From Mesostigma viride (lineage: Eukaryota > Streptophyta > Mesostigmatophyceae > Mesostigmatales > Mesostigmataceae), in contig RPFO01000114.1 in the NCBI GenBank assembly GCA_009746045.1, forward strand, positions 338,719-402,718: a stretch of DNA of 64,000 nt. Direction: 5' to 3'. Below the pieces are notes generated by a model. That model made no database searches. It worked only from the letters and a program-made list of their open reading frames with translations, and had not been told where the DNA came from. Every line of letters begins with the position of its first letter. Position 1 is the stretch's first letter. A program made the translations under genes and the position numbers. Shown piece by piece: positions 20,261-31,880 of this stretch.

Positions 20261-23200
20261 TTATTCTCGTGGTGCCTGCAAGAAATCAAGCAAACCGACA
20301 CAATATATGCAAGAGGAAAAGAAATCAGATCCTTGACATAGATGTAAGCGTTCTACAATGATCTTGAGCTCATCACCACCTAACAATCCATGCAGCAAAT
20401 GTGTATGGCAAATCAAACCAAGCAACATACAATTCCACACATCCATGCATGCAAGAGGGGAAAAAAAAACAGGCCCTTGCAGATAAACATCTATACCTTC
20501 AAATGCCAAAAACATGACACCTATAATTCCCCCCCAAATGAAAGCAGTGCAGCTAACCTTGGATGGTGATGCAACTGACGACGCCGATGACATGGTATCG
20601 TCATCGGCGTCGTCAGTGTCAGTCCTCCCACCACGTTGTTCTTCGAAGGCGGTCCAGTTTACCTGCAAGTAAGAGGCATACAAGGAAGTCAACTAAATCA
20701 TGTTCAGGAAAACTTAATTGCAGAAAAAAGATGCTATCAATAAATGGCGATTTTTATAGCGGAACAAAATTTCAGAAATCATAGGGGGAAAAACAACAAA
20801 ACCTAATCAGCCAACATAATTTACCATGATTACATGAACAACAATATGGCATGCATGCAAGATGCAAACAACTTATTTTTAGGCACGACTAAAAAGGTAT
20901 ACTTACCGATGTCATCCCCGTTGCCGTCGAGATGTCCATAGTCGCAGTACCCTGCTGCCGGGCGCGAACAAGGGCCTTTTGTTTTGCTAGGAGGGCTTCT
21001 AGCCTGGCCAGTTCTCGCTCTGCCTCCTTCAAATCCGGCTCGAGCTCCATATCCACGTCGCTGAATTCCAGTTTAGCAGGCGCAACCGACAGCACCGTCG
21101 GCGTGGCGACCTCCGCCTTGGCCTGCGCCGCTGCCGGCGTGGCGACCTCCGCCTTGGCCTGCGCCGCTGCCGGCGTGGCGACCTCCGCCTTGGCCTGCGC
21201 CGCTGCCGGCGTGGCGACCTCCGCCTTGGCCTGCGCCGCTGCCGGCGTGGCGACCTCCGCCTTGGCCTGCGCCGCCGCCGCCGTGGCAACCTCCGCCTTG
21301 GCTTTCTCCACAGCAGGCGTGGTGACTACCACCTTTGTCCCTGCCTTTGCCTCGCTGCCCTGCACCGCAGCCCCAGCCACAACTCCCTTCGCACGCTTCA
21401 CAGGCACCTGCTGCGCGGACTCCTCCACCTGTCTCTTTTTCACCGGATCCTGCATGTTGTTGGGGTCCACAGAGGCAGCAGCCTTCACGGCTGCTTGGGA
21501 CCGCTTGAGGACTCGGTACGCCGTCATGTCCTCGGGGTACACTCCATCAAGAGCCACCCAAGCACATATTTCCTTGCTGTTCTCGTCTTGGGGGAGGTCG
21601 TTGAGGGCGAGCTCGTAAGTCTTGCTTGCGCCGTCATGCTCGACGAACAGGATTGAGTGTGGGATCTTCCTTTTCTTGTTGATGGAGCAGACTTTACCAA
21701 ACTCCCAGATCCACTCATCCTGGTCCTTCTTAGGGTCCTCTAGGAGAAACCGCACGGCGATGAACATCCCGATTTTCGGCTGGGCATCCTTTCGGATGGT
21801 GGCCACGCGGCTGAGCTGCGGCAGAAAGTGACCAAGGCCCAGGTCGAGGGGGGTACCGCGTTCCTTTTTTATTTGGGGCTCCCGTTCCTTCTTGAGTTTC
21901 TTTGGCGGCACATCAGCTTTCTTCTCTACTTTGTTTTTCTGCGTCTTTGGAATGAACGGCGCCGCGGCCTCGGCTGCCGGCGCCGCGGCCTCGGCTGCCG
22001 GCGCCGCGGCCTCGGCTGCCGGCGCCGCGGCCTTGGCTGCCGGCGCCGCGGCCTTGGCTGCCGGCGCCGCGGCCTTGGCTGCCGGCGCCGCGGCCTTGGC
22101 TGCCGGCGCCGCTGCCTTGGCTGCCGGCGCCGCGGCCTTGGCTGCCGGCGCCGCGGCCTTGGCTGCCGGCGCCGCGGCCTTGGCTGCCGGCGCCGCGGCC
22201 TTGGCTGCCGGCGCCGCGGTTTCTGCGGCGGGGGGAGCCGACGTGGCCGATGGGGAAGCGGCCACGGCAAGGACAGGGTTCCTTGGTGGCACAGGGGGCG
22301 GCGCCATGATATAGACGACCGACTGTTCTGAAGCTGAGGCCGGCTTTGTAGATTGCTCAAGTGCAGCGAGCCTGGCCCGGAGGAGCGCGATTTCCTGCTC
22401 CTGGGGCGTCAGGGTGTTCTCGACCTGCGCATGCCACAATTTCGGGGAAACGGACACAACCAACTAGGTACAATAGTTAGAGGACGTGATTTCTTGAGCT
22501 ATTTGCTCATCTGACATGGGGGCGCTTGAAAATGGCAAAGGCAAAGCGGAGCCCGCCGCCTTAAGGCGGGCGTAACAGGTTGGTGGGGTGCTGGCATGCA
22601 TAAATAAATGGGGTGGGGTGCTGGCATGCATAAATAAATGGGGTGGGGTGCTGGCATGCATAAATAAATGGGGTGGGGTGCTGGCATGCAAAAATAAATG
22701 GGGTGGGGTGCTGGCATGGATTACATGTATTAAAATTTTTTTATAGGCTTGTCAGTCACTGTAGCATTTCTTAACCAGATTTATATAAGGGCGCGTGAAT
22801 GCCCACGGTTTAAAAAGAACATGGTCACGAGCATGGAGAGTGGAAAGCAACAATCTTTGCGGACGACATACAGTAAGCTAGTAGCCAGAATGCTTTCTTG
22901 CCGTAACCTACCTTGGCCGGGGCTTGTGGCTCGAGGTGAGTCTTGTGTTGCTTGGGATTCGCCATCTTGGGCTTTGGCACCCCGACCTTCACCTAAGATC
23001 GTGCGAGTGATACGACGATTGTGAGGACAAAGACAAGCAAATCAATTAAAAGAAGGAACTTGACGTCGAAGCTAGCGGCAAGTACACATTTTACTCCAAT
23101 ACTAATGGTGCCGGATCAGAAAATATTGCATGCATGAAGTTCGGTTGCCTTTGCATCGGGAAAAGAAAAGCATTGGAATAAGTCCAATGTAGAGCTTAGC

Positions 23201-23937
23201 TATACCTTTGGCGTGTCCAGGTTGGTTAGGTTGGCCAAGGCACCCCCCTCGTCCGGGTTGCGAACGCCGCGCTTCCCGCTATTTGCCTTGTACTTCGAAT
23301 TCGACAAGTATCGAGACAGCTCGGCGGCTACAAATTTCCGCGCCGGCTGGAATACCGGAGCCTTGCCCGCCTTCGCGGGGTCCACTTTATGCAATTCCTC
23401 GTACCTCCGCTTTGCTGACTCAAAAACTGAGTTTGCTAATGCCCCCGCAAAATCGCATATTTTTAGCAGTCTATCGACAACTGCGGCAACTAACACAGCA
23501 TCTTGTTTAGCTTTTGGCTCCCCAATGTGAAGGTACCTCCGCGATAGCACCGCTATCTGGCTGCGGAGGACTGCCAGCCGGTTACTCTCGGCGACAAATG
23601 GCAAAGGGACTTCCTCGCTGATCTTGTTAACACGGAATGAGCGCCACTCTTCCTCTGTGGCCATGTAAGGCCCATCCTGCTCTGCTGCCATGTAACTACC
23701 CAACGGCGGTTGGGTAGAAAAGTTGGAACCTGGGTCAATGCGTCGGCCGCCTGTGTTTGCGGCTCCATGGCAACAACGACTCCTTTCAGTGGACGCGGCA
23801 AATTGAACGCATACATCATCTTGAAATCTTGACCGTCCATCTGCACCGATCCGACGACTCATGCAGTATCCCGCTTTTTTTTGTCTTGCAGGAGAGCCGT
23901 TGGCCGGTTCCCAACGCGTGCGACCACTGGTCTGCAT
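20261..23937 (-). CDS. CACTA accessory protein (TNPA-position), five exons
   Basis: Exons: 23937-23206, 22992-22912, 22424-20907, 20662-20558 and 20275-20261. All junctions are phase 0 with good splice sites, giving 816 aa. Residues 1-244 are partly helical (SEEVPLPFVAESNRLAVLRS). Exon 3 opens with a leucine heptad (TPQEQEIALLRARLAALEQ). About twelve AAPAAKA repeats follow, then a basic patch, then a segment with an SH3/Tudor-like feel (GMFIAVRF, WEFGKVCSI, ILFVEHDGASKTYELAL). Six QAKAEVATP repeats come next and a Leu/Glu-rich helix near the end. It recognises no named family. Its place opposite the transposase suggests a DNA-binding or regulatory partner, as TNPA is for En/Spm. The first ATG used is the most upstream one; MAAEQDGPYM at residue about 83 is an alternative start. 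Confidence 0.82.
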
Positions 23938-24200
23938 TAACTTAACTTACCTTAAGTTCTCCAGAGAAGTGACCCAAGCCGTCGGTTGGCACTCATCGAC
24001 GTCAGCCGCAGTGTGTTGACGCGTCCGCGCGATTCACGCGGCGGCACCAAACGGCACCTACCGACAGAGGGAGCACCGCGCAACTTAAACAACGCGTTCG
24101 TTTTGAGGTCTGCTGTGGCTTCGACGATTTCGCATCAAGTCTGACGCGGGGCCTTCCGTGACTTTACATTTACTGTCTTATTTATTCCTGAATACTAACA
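23938..24200. promoter_or_regulatory. Divergent promoter region of the CACTA genes
   Basis: These 263 bp separate the two ATGs of the divergent transposon genes, so both promoters must lie here unless they overlap the coding exons. The region includes GCGGCACCAAACGGCACC-type short repeats near 24,040. No TATA box is obvious on either strand. Confidence 0.6.
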
Positions 24201-27200
24201 ATGGCGGATTTGAACTGTAGCATAGATGATTTTTTACAGGAGGGGGACGATCATCTGCCTGGTACCGGGGAGGAGGATGCAAAAGCGTTTGCCAGAAACT
24301 TCGCAGCTACAGTAGGCAAAATATCAGCAGACACACCACTTTATTCAGGATCCAGTAACACTGCCATAGCTAGCGCGTTGGAACTCTTGTCTATACTCGG
24401 CAGGCATTCTGCATCGGCTGCCCTAGCGGATGAGGTATTCACTTTCATCAGCAAAGTTCTGCCAGCCGGTAATTCTCTTCCAGAAAGTGTAAAAGAAGCC
24501 AAGAAAGTCATGAAGGGTTTAGGGTTAGATATGCGTGTATATGACGCGTGCCCCTGTGAAAAATATATATACAAAACAAAAGAAGTCCAGACCTGCCCAG
24601 TATGTAAAAACAATAGATATGAACAATACGAAGATAGAAATGGAGAGACAGTAACAACAAGAAGGGCACATCGCCAAGTTAGATACTTCCCTCTTATAAA
24701 TCGTTTCCGCGGATTTTTTAGGATACCCGAGATGTCCAAGGCATTACGATATGCTGGAGAAACTGAAAACAAACAAGACGAAGAAGACCCAAACCGGAAA
24801 GTCCACGGAATTAAAGGTAAAAGGCGTCCTTGTCGATTTCTTTTCTGCACGTGCTTTTTGGCTGGCTGTATACGGTTCACCCAACTCATGCTGCATATGT
24901 TGTGGTGATTTTGCTGCATATTATAACATTCGGTTGTGCCGCCCGCACTTCGGCCGTCCCGTTTACCCACCTCCCTGTTGTATAATTGCGTGCAGATACC
25001 CGAGCGATGCTGCACGTCAAGAGATTGTTCCCTCAGTTTCGGCTTGACCCACGCTTCCTTTTTTTAGCGCTTTGTTTTGATGGAGTATGTCCTAGGTGCT
25101 ACATGGACCAGCACTCCAGCTGGCCATGTTTCTGTGCAATCTTGAACCTGCCTGAATGGGTCTTCATTAACAAACATTTCTGCCCAATGGTGCTTCTGGT
25201 GGGAGGGAACAAGAAAGGTAAGGCCCCAAAGAATATGCACATTTTTCTTGACCTGATTGTAGATGAGCTGGTGAAGATGTGGGATGGGTTTTTCATTTGT
25301 GATGTGTTGGATGATGATGAGCATGGTGGGCTCCACCCGGCAAAGATTCAAGCACTGCTTTTGTTTACTGTTCACGACTACCCGGGGTTTGGTAAGATGG
25401 TAAATATGCCAGACTCCGGGTACGACGGCTGCCTTGTGCACGGCCCTGCTTGGAAGGGCACCTATGTTTCCCAAGGGCGCATTGTTTTTCTTGGGCATGA
25501 GACCTTGCTGCCAGCTGATGACCCCCGTCGCGGTGGCAACGACAAGGAGGCGCCGCCCGACATGACGATGGAAACCTATGTAGAGCACTGCAGAAACAAC
25601 GGCCGGGAGCCGGAGCCCTTTTGCAGGCTGCCGTACTGGCCTCAACTCCTCCAACGGCACCTGATCGACGAGTTCCACCTGGGGGCGAACAACCTCTTGC
25701 GAGTCGCCAACTCCACTAGCGGTAAGTGCGGTGCTGTCTAGTGTTGTGTCACTAGTGTTTGTCGCTGTTTTTTTCCTTTTCAACATTTTGTATTTAAGGA
25801 GAATTCCATTAGGATTTATTACATGCTGTGGTTCAGTGTGTGTATTAAGTATTACTAACATTGGTATGCATTTGCGCTTGTATTGTCCATGTTCCCAAGA
25901 AAAGTCCTTATTTTAGGACCAGTTTGAATTAAAAAATATATGTGCAAAGATCAAATTTTGACCCTGGCATTTTTACCACTGACAGATAACACACTTTTTT
26001 AGTTTCTATCAAAAACCTGGGTTCAAATAATTACATTTAGTGCCTGAATGGACCCTGGCCCATGGCAGGCCTCAAACCGCGAATTTGGTCAAAATGAGAA
26101 TTTAGGACCAATAGGACCAATTAGTGTCAACGCATGACCATGCTATCCACACGGTCCCTTGAGCATCTTACAAGCGCTAGGGGACCCTACGAGGCCTTGG
26201 GATGGCGGGGCAGCGTATAACAAGGCCATACCCTGCTGTGGCTGCCTCTATATATACGCGTGCTTAACGGTGTCACAGATGGTGCAGGTAATGCAATATA
26301 CGGTTGCATGGTTGCTGAGGTTGCCCGGCTTGAACATGGCCCACCCCTTGCGGTAAACTTTCTCTAAGCATATGCCAAACCTTCTTTGACATCACGGACA
26401 TGCTGGCCACCACCCAGCGATGAAAAAACATTGCATTTGCATTGCAACTAACACATGAATGCAGCCAAATCAAGTTACAGAGCAACGTTGTGCTAACATG
26501 CAACGCTTTGTGAGCGAATTCAGGGTGCATGTAACACGTAAACCATATTGTATATACTGTCTGAGAACACCCTGAACGACTGCAGGCCATAGGACCATGG
26601 TTTATAACTAACACATGAGTAAAACTGTTCTTACGCATGTGTGTTTTAGCTGCAGCGGACGACGAAGATAGAGACGTAAAAAATTGTATGACGTAAACCA
26701 ACTATGTGTGACAGTTATGTGCACAGAGAGCGTCCCCTCTTTTTAGGCATAGCTCACTGACTCAAAACACCACGACAGCGTTGCCAGTTACACTCATGAT
26801 CTAGGGCACCCCGGCACGTACCTGCTACTTACGTCGCCTCATTCAGATGGTTGCAAAAAAGTCGCTGAAATCCGCAGCGAGGTCAGCTTTCCGAGAGCTG
26901 AGCGCACCAAAGCTGGCCAACCGGTTCAAAAATGATATAAACCACGCTTGTGCTGCGTTCTAGGTCCAAGAAATACCGAAAGTGAAGACCTACAAGGTGC
27001 GCTCGCTGCCCAGCCTGAACGTCCCTAAAACATGGTCGACAATGGAAATCGGGCAAGAATATCACGGCCCAGGCGCTCCCATGTCAAATACTCCGTTTAT
27101 AAACTCCATACTATAATCAAAATCGTCCACAAAAATTTCCTGGCTCGATTCGCACCACCATTGCTAATACACTAACATGTTTGTGCCAAAATCGACCCTC

Positions 27201-30200
27201 CGCGAGCAGGCGATCTGCGACCCATTTGTGTTGTGCCGCTGTGCTACAGCGCTACACATAAAAACTTGCGCAGAAAATTTCACAGCCTTTAAGCATAACT
27301 AACGACCTTTCGTTTTTGCTACTGGGCGCCCGAAATGATAAACGCACGTGAAAACGCCGGCCACGATTGTCAGGTCGCCATATCCACCTCAGATCATTCC
27401 CGCACCCACTTTTTCGCTCCAAAATCGGTTATATTTTTGGTCGAGGTACCTACTTTCCCGCCATTATACCCGGTACCCGGGTACGGAATCCGGGTACCAT
27501 GTGCCGGTACCACGGGTCGGGTACATCATGCCGGGTACGGTCCACATGGGGTACGGTCCATTTAGTGACCCCCCCCCCCGGTACCTCGGTTATAGTAAAT
27601 TGGTCCTTAATTTAGGACTTTGTCCTAAATTAAGGACCGTGGGAGGCTTAACAGTATGGCTTTGTTTTCCTTAAATCTGCTGCCAGGGGAAGGTTTGACC
27701 TACGCCATTCGGGATCGGCTGAAGGAGATGAACCTGAACCCGGAGCTGCACATGGAGAAGACCGTGACAACCACCACTGCCATGGATGGCACAATCAAGA
27801 CAACAACCAGGAGGCGGGGGTTGCATCCACCCTGCCAGCTCACCTCGCAAGAGAAGGCTGAAGTTATTGGTGAGTGTTTGCTTTTTTCTCCCAACTGTTT
27901 TATAGGTATTTGATTCAAGTGCAATTATTTAGTTTCGCAATTTTTCTTTCTCTGGTTGTGGTTCAGTTTTCCTTTCGCACGCGTTTAGGGTCTTCTCACA
28001 TTTTCAGTGCAATGTGAACAGTGCATATTGCAGTACAGTAAACGTTCGACTTGTCACTCTCCATGTTGCATCAAGACTTGCCACTGACTTACACTTGTGG
28101 GGTTTGACTGTTTTTTTTTTTTTGTCTCCCACGCAGCCCTGGAGCGCCGAATGAAGGACAGCCTGCCCGACTGCTTCCCGGGTGATATTGTGGGGCTGCT
28201 GGCCAATGGCAAGCCAGAGAGAAAGGCCAAGACTCATGACAAGCTAGAATTGTTTTCGAAGCGCTTACCTGTTTTGCTTAGAGGCCGCCTGCACGCAGAC
28301 GCAAGAGCTGCCTTTTTGGAAACGTCTGCAGCATGGGACTCAATCTTTAGCGGTAGGGTCTTCACTCAGTACGAACTGGACGAGGTAGGTAGGGCTATGT
28401 TGAGGTCAATTGTTGCACTTGAGCGTGTTCTGCCCGCATCCGAAATGTCCAGGTCGGTTCACGCAGCGACACATTTGGCGGGGCAGATTTCAAATGTCGG
28501 TCTCCCTGACGGTAGGTCCATGGCGTGGGGTGAGAGATGCATGAACACAGCGGTTTCTGGCCACATGTCTGCACTCAATGTTGAGCACTCCATGGGCCAG
28601 TCCTTCGTCAACTTCGAGGTGCTGACGCTGCTATCCTACTTCCAGCATCGAGCCACCGGAGTAAGTTGTTTCTTATTTGAAGGTCTTTACTTCTTTCTTG
28701 TGTGTGTACATGATGTATAGCACCTTGAGTTTGTAATTCTGCATTTACATGAAGCAATGATGGCTCATTTCATTCAGCATGGAAACTCTCCTTGTGTAAA
28801 ACCTTGATGTTTCTACTCACTCTCATTTTCAAGGAAAGTGCTCTTTAAATTGAATGCCTTCTGTATTTTTGCTTGGTGTGCTTATCATGTTTTTTTCCAA
28901 TGCAGGTAAAGACCAAGCACTATGTGTGGGACCTTCTCACCAATGATCCGTCGCGCACCATCGAGCTGGGCAAGCGCTCGGTGAAAGACGGGTACCGGTT
29001 TTCTGAGGACGAGATGACGGCGGCAAGGGATTTGCTGGTAGAAGATGCCCTTCCCAAGGCTGATTACAGCGACCCTGCGAATGGCGACGAGGCCTACTGG
29101 TGAGCCTTGTTTTTTGCAAATGCTACTTACGCCGTCTGCTTTGGTTATTTTAATTCAGTCCTATTGAAAGGCGCCTTGGGATTAGCCATGCAATCATGTT
29201 TTACTGTCACAAAGCCAGCCCTAGTAATTAATATCTAGTTTGTTTGGTTTTACCCATCCGGGTGCCATGATCTTGCCGCCAGTAAAAGCGTCCTGTGTTG
29301 TATCTGTTTTTTTTTTTTAATAACCAATACTTAATAATAATACTCTTTGCTGGGTTATCGGTGTGCGTTTGTTTGAATGCAGGCGAGATCGCTGTGCTGA
29401 CACAACGTTCAACGTGCTGGCATGGGCATCATTAAACCTGACGCCGCTTGTGCCGCAAGTCATTGTAGCGGCGTGTGGGGGCGTGAAGCGCTACGCGGAT
29501 TCTTTCCACAAAGTCAGGATCCACGGGTTCAACTACCGCACGGAGGCTGCGGACCAATCCCAGGGAAAGCGGCACAAGAATGCGGGAGTTGCGGTGCATG
29601 GCCCGGGCGGTGTAGACTTTGGTTTGATCACACACATTCTGAAGGCCAGGTTAGAGTACCCACGAGGTGGCTGGGAATGGCAGCTGTTGTTGAAGGTGGA
29701 GCTTTTTGATCGCCTTCATGTCGCTCACCTGCCCCAGGAGAGGTTGGTGGTCATCAGCAGCGCAAAGGCCCCCAGGTCGTCGTGCCTTGTGTTGCCAGGT
29801 GCAGTGAGCTCAGTTGGGTATGTCGTCGATGAATGCTATGCTCCCGAAATGGTGGTAATCCCTGCCAAACTGCCATGGAGCATGGCACACCAGGCGCAAT
29901 CTGCCCTCAGTAACCATGTGTATCACAGCGTGGCAGCAGATTTCCCCACCATGCCGCAGTTTGAAGTGATTGAGGAGGGTGAGCCGATGCCACCGCCTGG
30001 TGGCAAGAAGAAAGGCAAGAAGAAGGGGTCCAAGAAGAAGAAGAAGGTGGCAGCGGCAGACGTAGGTGATGGCGACGTGGTGCGCCGCGCTGGCAAGGCA
30101 CCTGCTCGAGGGCGCAGCCGCAAGCGTGGTGCTCCCACAGATGCTGGACCTAGCCAGCCCACCGTTGTAATTGCGGAGGTCCCTATGGCAAAGAGGGCCA

Positions 30201-30322
30201 GTGGAAGGCAGCGTAAAGCTGTGAACTATTGCGACACTAGTGGGGATGACACTATGTCATCAGAAGATGATGTTGATGCAAGCAACCCCTCGGACAGCAG
30301 TTCTGAAGAAGATGACTATTGA
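24201..30322 (+). CDS. CACTA tnp2-family transposase, six exons
   Basis: Exons: 24201-24816, 24996-25721, 27687-27869, 28137-28660, 28906-29099 and 29383-30322. Phases match throughout and yield 1,060 aa with no stop. Residues 117-140 carry the tnp2 Cys motif (CPC ... CPVC and RY), followed by RYFPLINRFRGFF near 161. The tnp2 core follows (DPRFLFLALCFDG, HIFLDLIVDELVKMWDG, LLFTVHDYPGFGKM). The fourth exon resembles the DUF4218 region (VLPASEMSRSVHAATHLAG). A Lys-rich stretch near residue 955 is a likely nuclear signal, and the C-terminus is acidic. Intron 2 is 1,965 bp because it contains a nested TA-flanked element. The open frame despite five introns suggests recent function. Confidence 0.93.
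25883..27654. mobile_element. 1.8-kb TA-flanked element, copy 2 (in transposase intron)
   Basis: Reverse-complement copy of 16,429-18,295. The ends read TA-TTGTCCATG and GGCTTAACAG-TA, with GGACC-type palindromes just inside. It lies wholly within intron 2 of the CACTA transposase and leaves donor (25,722) and acceptor (27,686) intact. It lacks the 88-bp insertion found in copy 1. Confidence 0.75.
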
Positions 30323-30484
30323 TTTAATTTGGGCATGACAGCATTGTTTATGGAATGATGTGCTGTTTTATATTGTATGAACCCTATATTGCACCTTTGT
30401 GGTGCACCCTATATTGCATATCAAAGTGGTTGAGTTTTTTTTCACGTTAAGGACTTAATGAAATAAAGCTAATGATTTTTCTCG

Positions 30485-30822
30485 TGTTACACTCTTGGTG
30501 AGAAATTTCTCACCACGTTGACTTGTGATTTTTCTCGTGTTAGTGATTTTTCTCGTGTTGGTGAGAAACTTCTCAATTTTCTCAATTTTCTCAATCTTTC
30601 TGTCTTTTTCTCACCCATTCTCACCTTTTTTCTCACTTTAGGGTTTTTTCTCACCCCAATCTCACCAAAACGCCCTTTTTCTCACCAGAATCTCACCCTG
30701 GTGAGATTTCTTGCCTAGCGTTTGCGGAAAAAAATTGAGATTTTTCTCAATTTTCTCAAAAAATTCTCACAAAAGGTGAGAAAATTGAGGGTTTTGAGAA
30801 CTTTCTCAGAAATTGAGTTCCT
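30485..30822 (-). repeat. Right subterminal TTCTCAC array
   Basis: About a dozen TTCTCAC plus several TTCTCAA copies, mostly inverse to the left array, with a few GGTGAGAAA copies in direct orientation (30,497, 30,558, 30,773). The array ends 4 bp inside the CACTA terminus. It is more diverged than the left array. Confidence 0.9.
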
Positions 30823-30826
30823 AGTG

Positions 30827-31820
30827 CATCCATCCATCCATCCATCCATCCATCCATCCATCCATCCATCCATCCATCCATCCATCCATCCATCCATCCA
30901 TCCATCCATCCATCCATCCATCCATCCATCCATCCATCCATCCATCCATCCATCCATCCATCCATCCATCCATATCCATCCATCCATCCATCCATCCATC
31001 CATCCATCCATCCATCCATCCATCCATCCATCCATCCATCCATCCATCCATCCATCCATCCATCCATCCATCCATCCATCCATCCATCCATCCATCCATC
31101 CATCCATCCATCCATCCATCCATCCATCCATCCATCCATCCATCCATCCATCCATCCATCCATCCATCCATCCATCCATCCATCCATCCATCCATCCATC
31201 CATCCATCCATCCATCCATCCATCCATCCATCCATCCATCCATCCATCCATCCATCCATCCATCCATCCATCCATCCATCCATCCATCCATCCATCCATC
31301 CATCCATCCATCCATCCATCCATCCATCCATCCATCCATCCATCCATCCATCCATCCATCCATCCATCCATCCATCCATCCATCCATCCATCCATCCATC
31401 CATCCATCCATCCATCCATCCATCCATCCATCCATCCATCCATCCATCCATCCATCCATCCATCCATCCATCCATCCATCCATCCATCCATCCATCCATC
31501 CATCCATCCATCCATCCATCCATCCATCCATCCATCCATCCATCCATCCATCCATCCATCCATCCATCCATCCATCCATCCATCCATCCATCCATCCATC
31601 CATCCATCCATCCATCCATCCATCCATCCATCCATCCATCCATCCATCCATCCATCCATCCATCCATCCATCCATCCATCCATCCATCCATCCATCCATC
31701 CATCCATCCATCCATCCATCCATCCATCCATCCATCCATCCATCCATCCATCCATCCATCCATCCATCCATCCATCCATCCATCCATCCATCCATCCATC
31801 CATCCATCCATCCATCCATC
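30827..31820. repeat. (CATC)n microsatellite, right array (~1 kb)
   Basis: About 248 units on the same strand as the left array, with one short interruption near 30,971. It directly abuts the CACTA right terminus and continues into the LINE 3' end (CGGGGATGG, then GCTCCGTGACTCCCC). Confidence 0.97.
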
Positions 31821-31868
31821 GGGGATGGATGCTCCGTGACTCCCCAACGGGAGCACGAGTCTAACTTT
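31821..31868 (+). mobile_element. 3' terminus of the split LINE
   Basis: This continues the LINE of 18,360-19,187 after the CATC tract. It includes the conserved hairpin CGTGACTCCCC / GGGAGCACG and ends AGTCTAA. The uninterrupted paralogue is at 34,045-34,140 on the minus strand. Confidence 0.85.
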
Positions 31869-31880
31869 TAGTTATAGCTA

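Larger units (their letters stand above)
19578..30826 (+). mobile_element. CACTA (En/Spm-like) transposon, apparently complete
   Basis: The right end, read inward, is CACTAGGAACTC; the left end is CGCTAGGAACTC, one base off the canonical CACTA. Subterminal GTGAGAA repeats fill the first and last 330 bp in inverse orientation. Inside are a tnp2-type transposase gene (24,201-30,322, plus) and a divergent accessory gene (20,261-23,937, minus). Both have fully open spliced frames. The element lies within the (CATC)n tract of a LINE 3' UTR; the paralogous LINE at 34,080 has this tract uninterrupted. CACTA elements make 3-bp target duplications, but expansion of the CATC tract hides it here. A 1.77-kb TA-flanked element is nested in transposase intron 2. 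Confidence 0.92.

Noticed and set aside
20932-21618. Plus-strand frames of 228 and 167 codons opposite the accessory gene
   Set aside because: Mirror frames of the Ala/Lys repeat exon; the minus strand has matching splice phases.
30715-31864. 366-380 codon frames across the right CATC array
   Set aside because: Same artefact as the left array.
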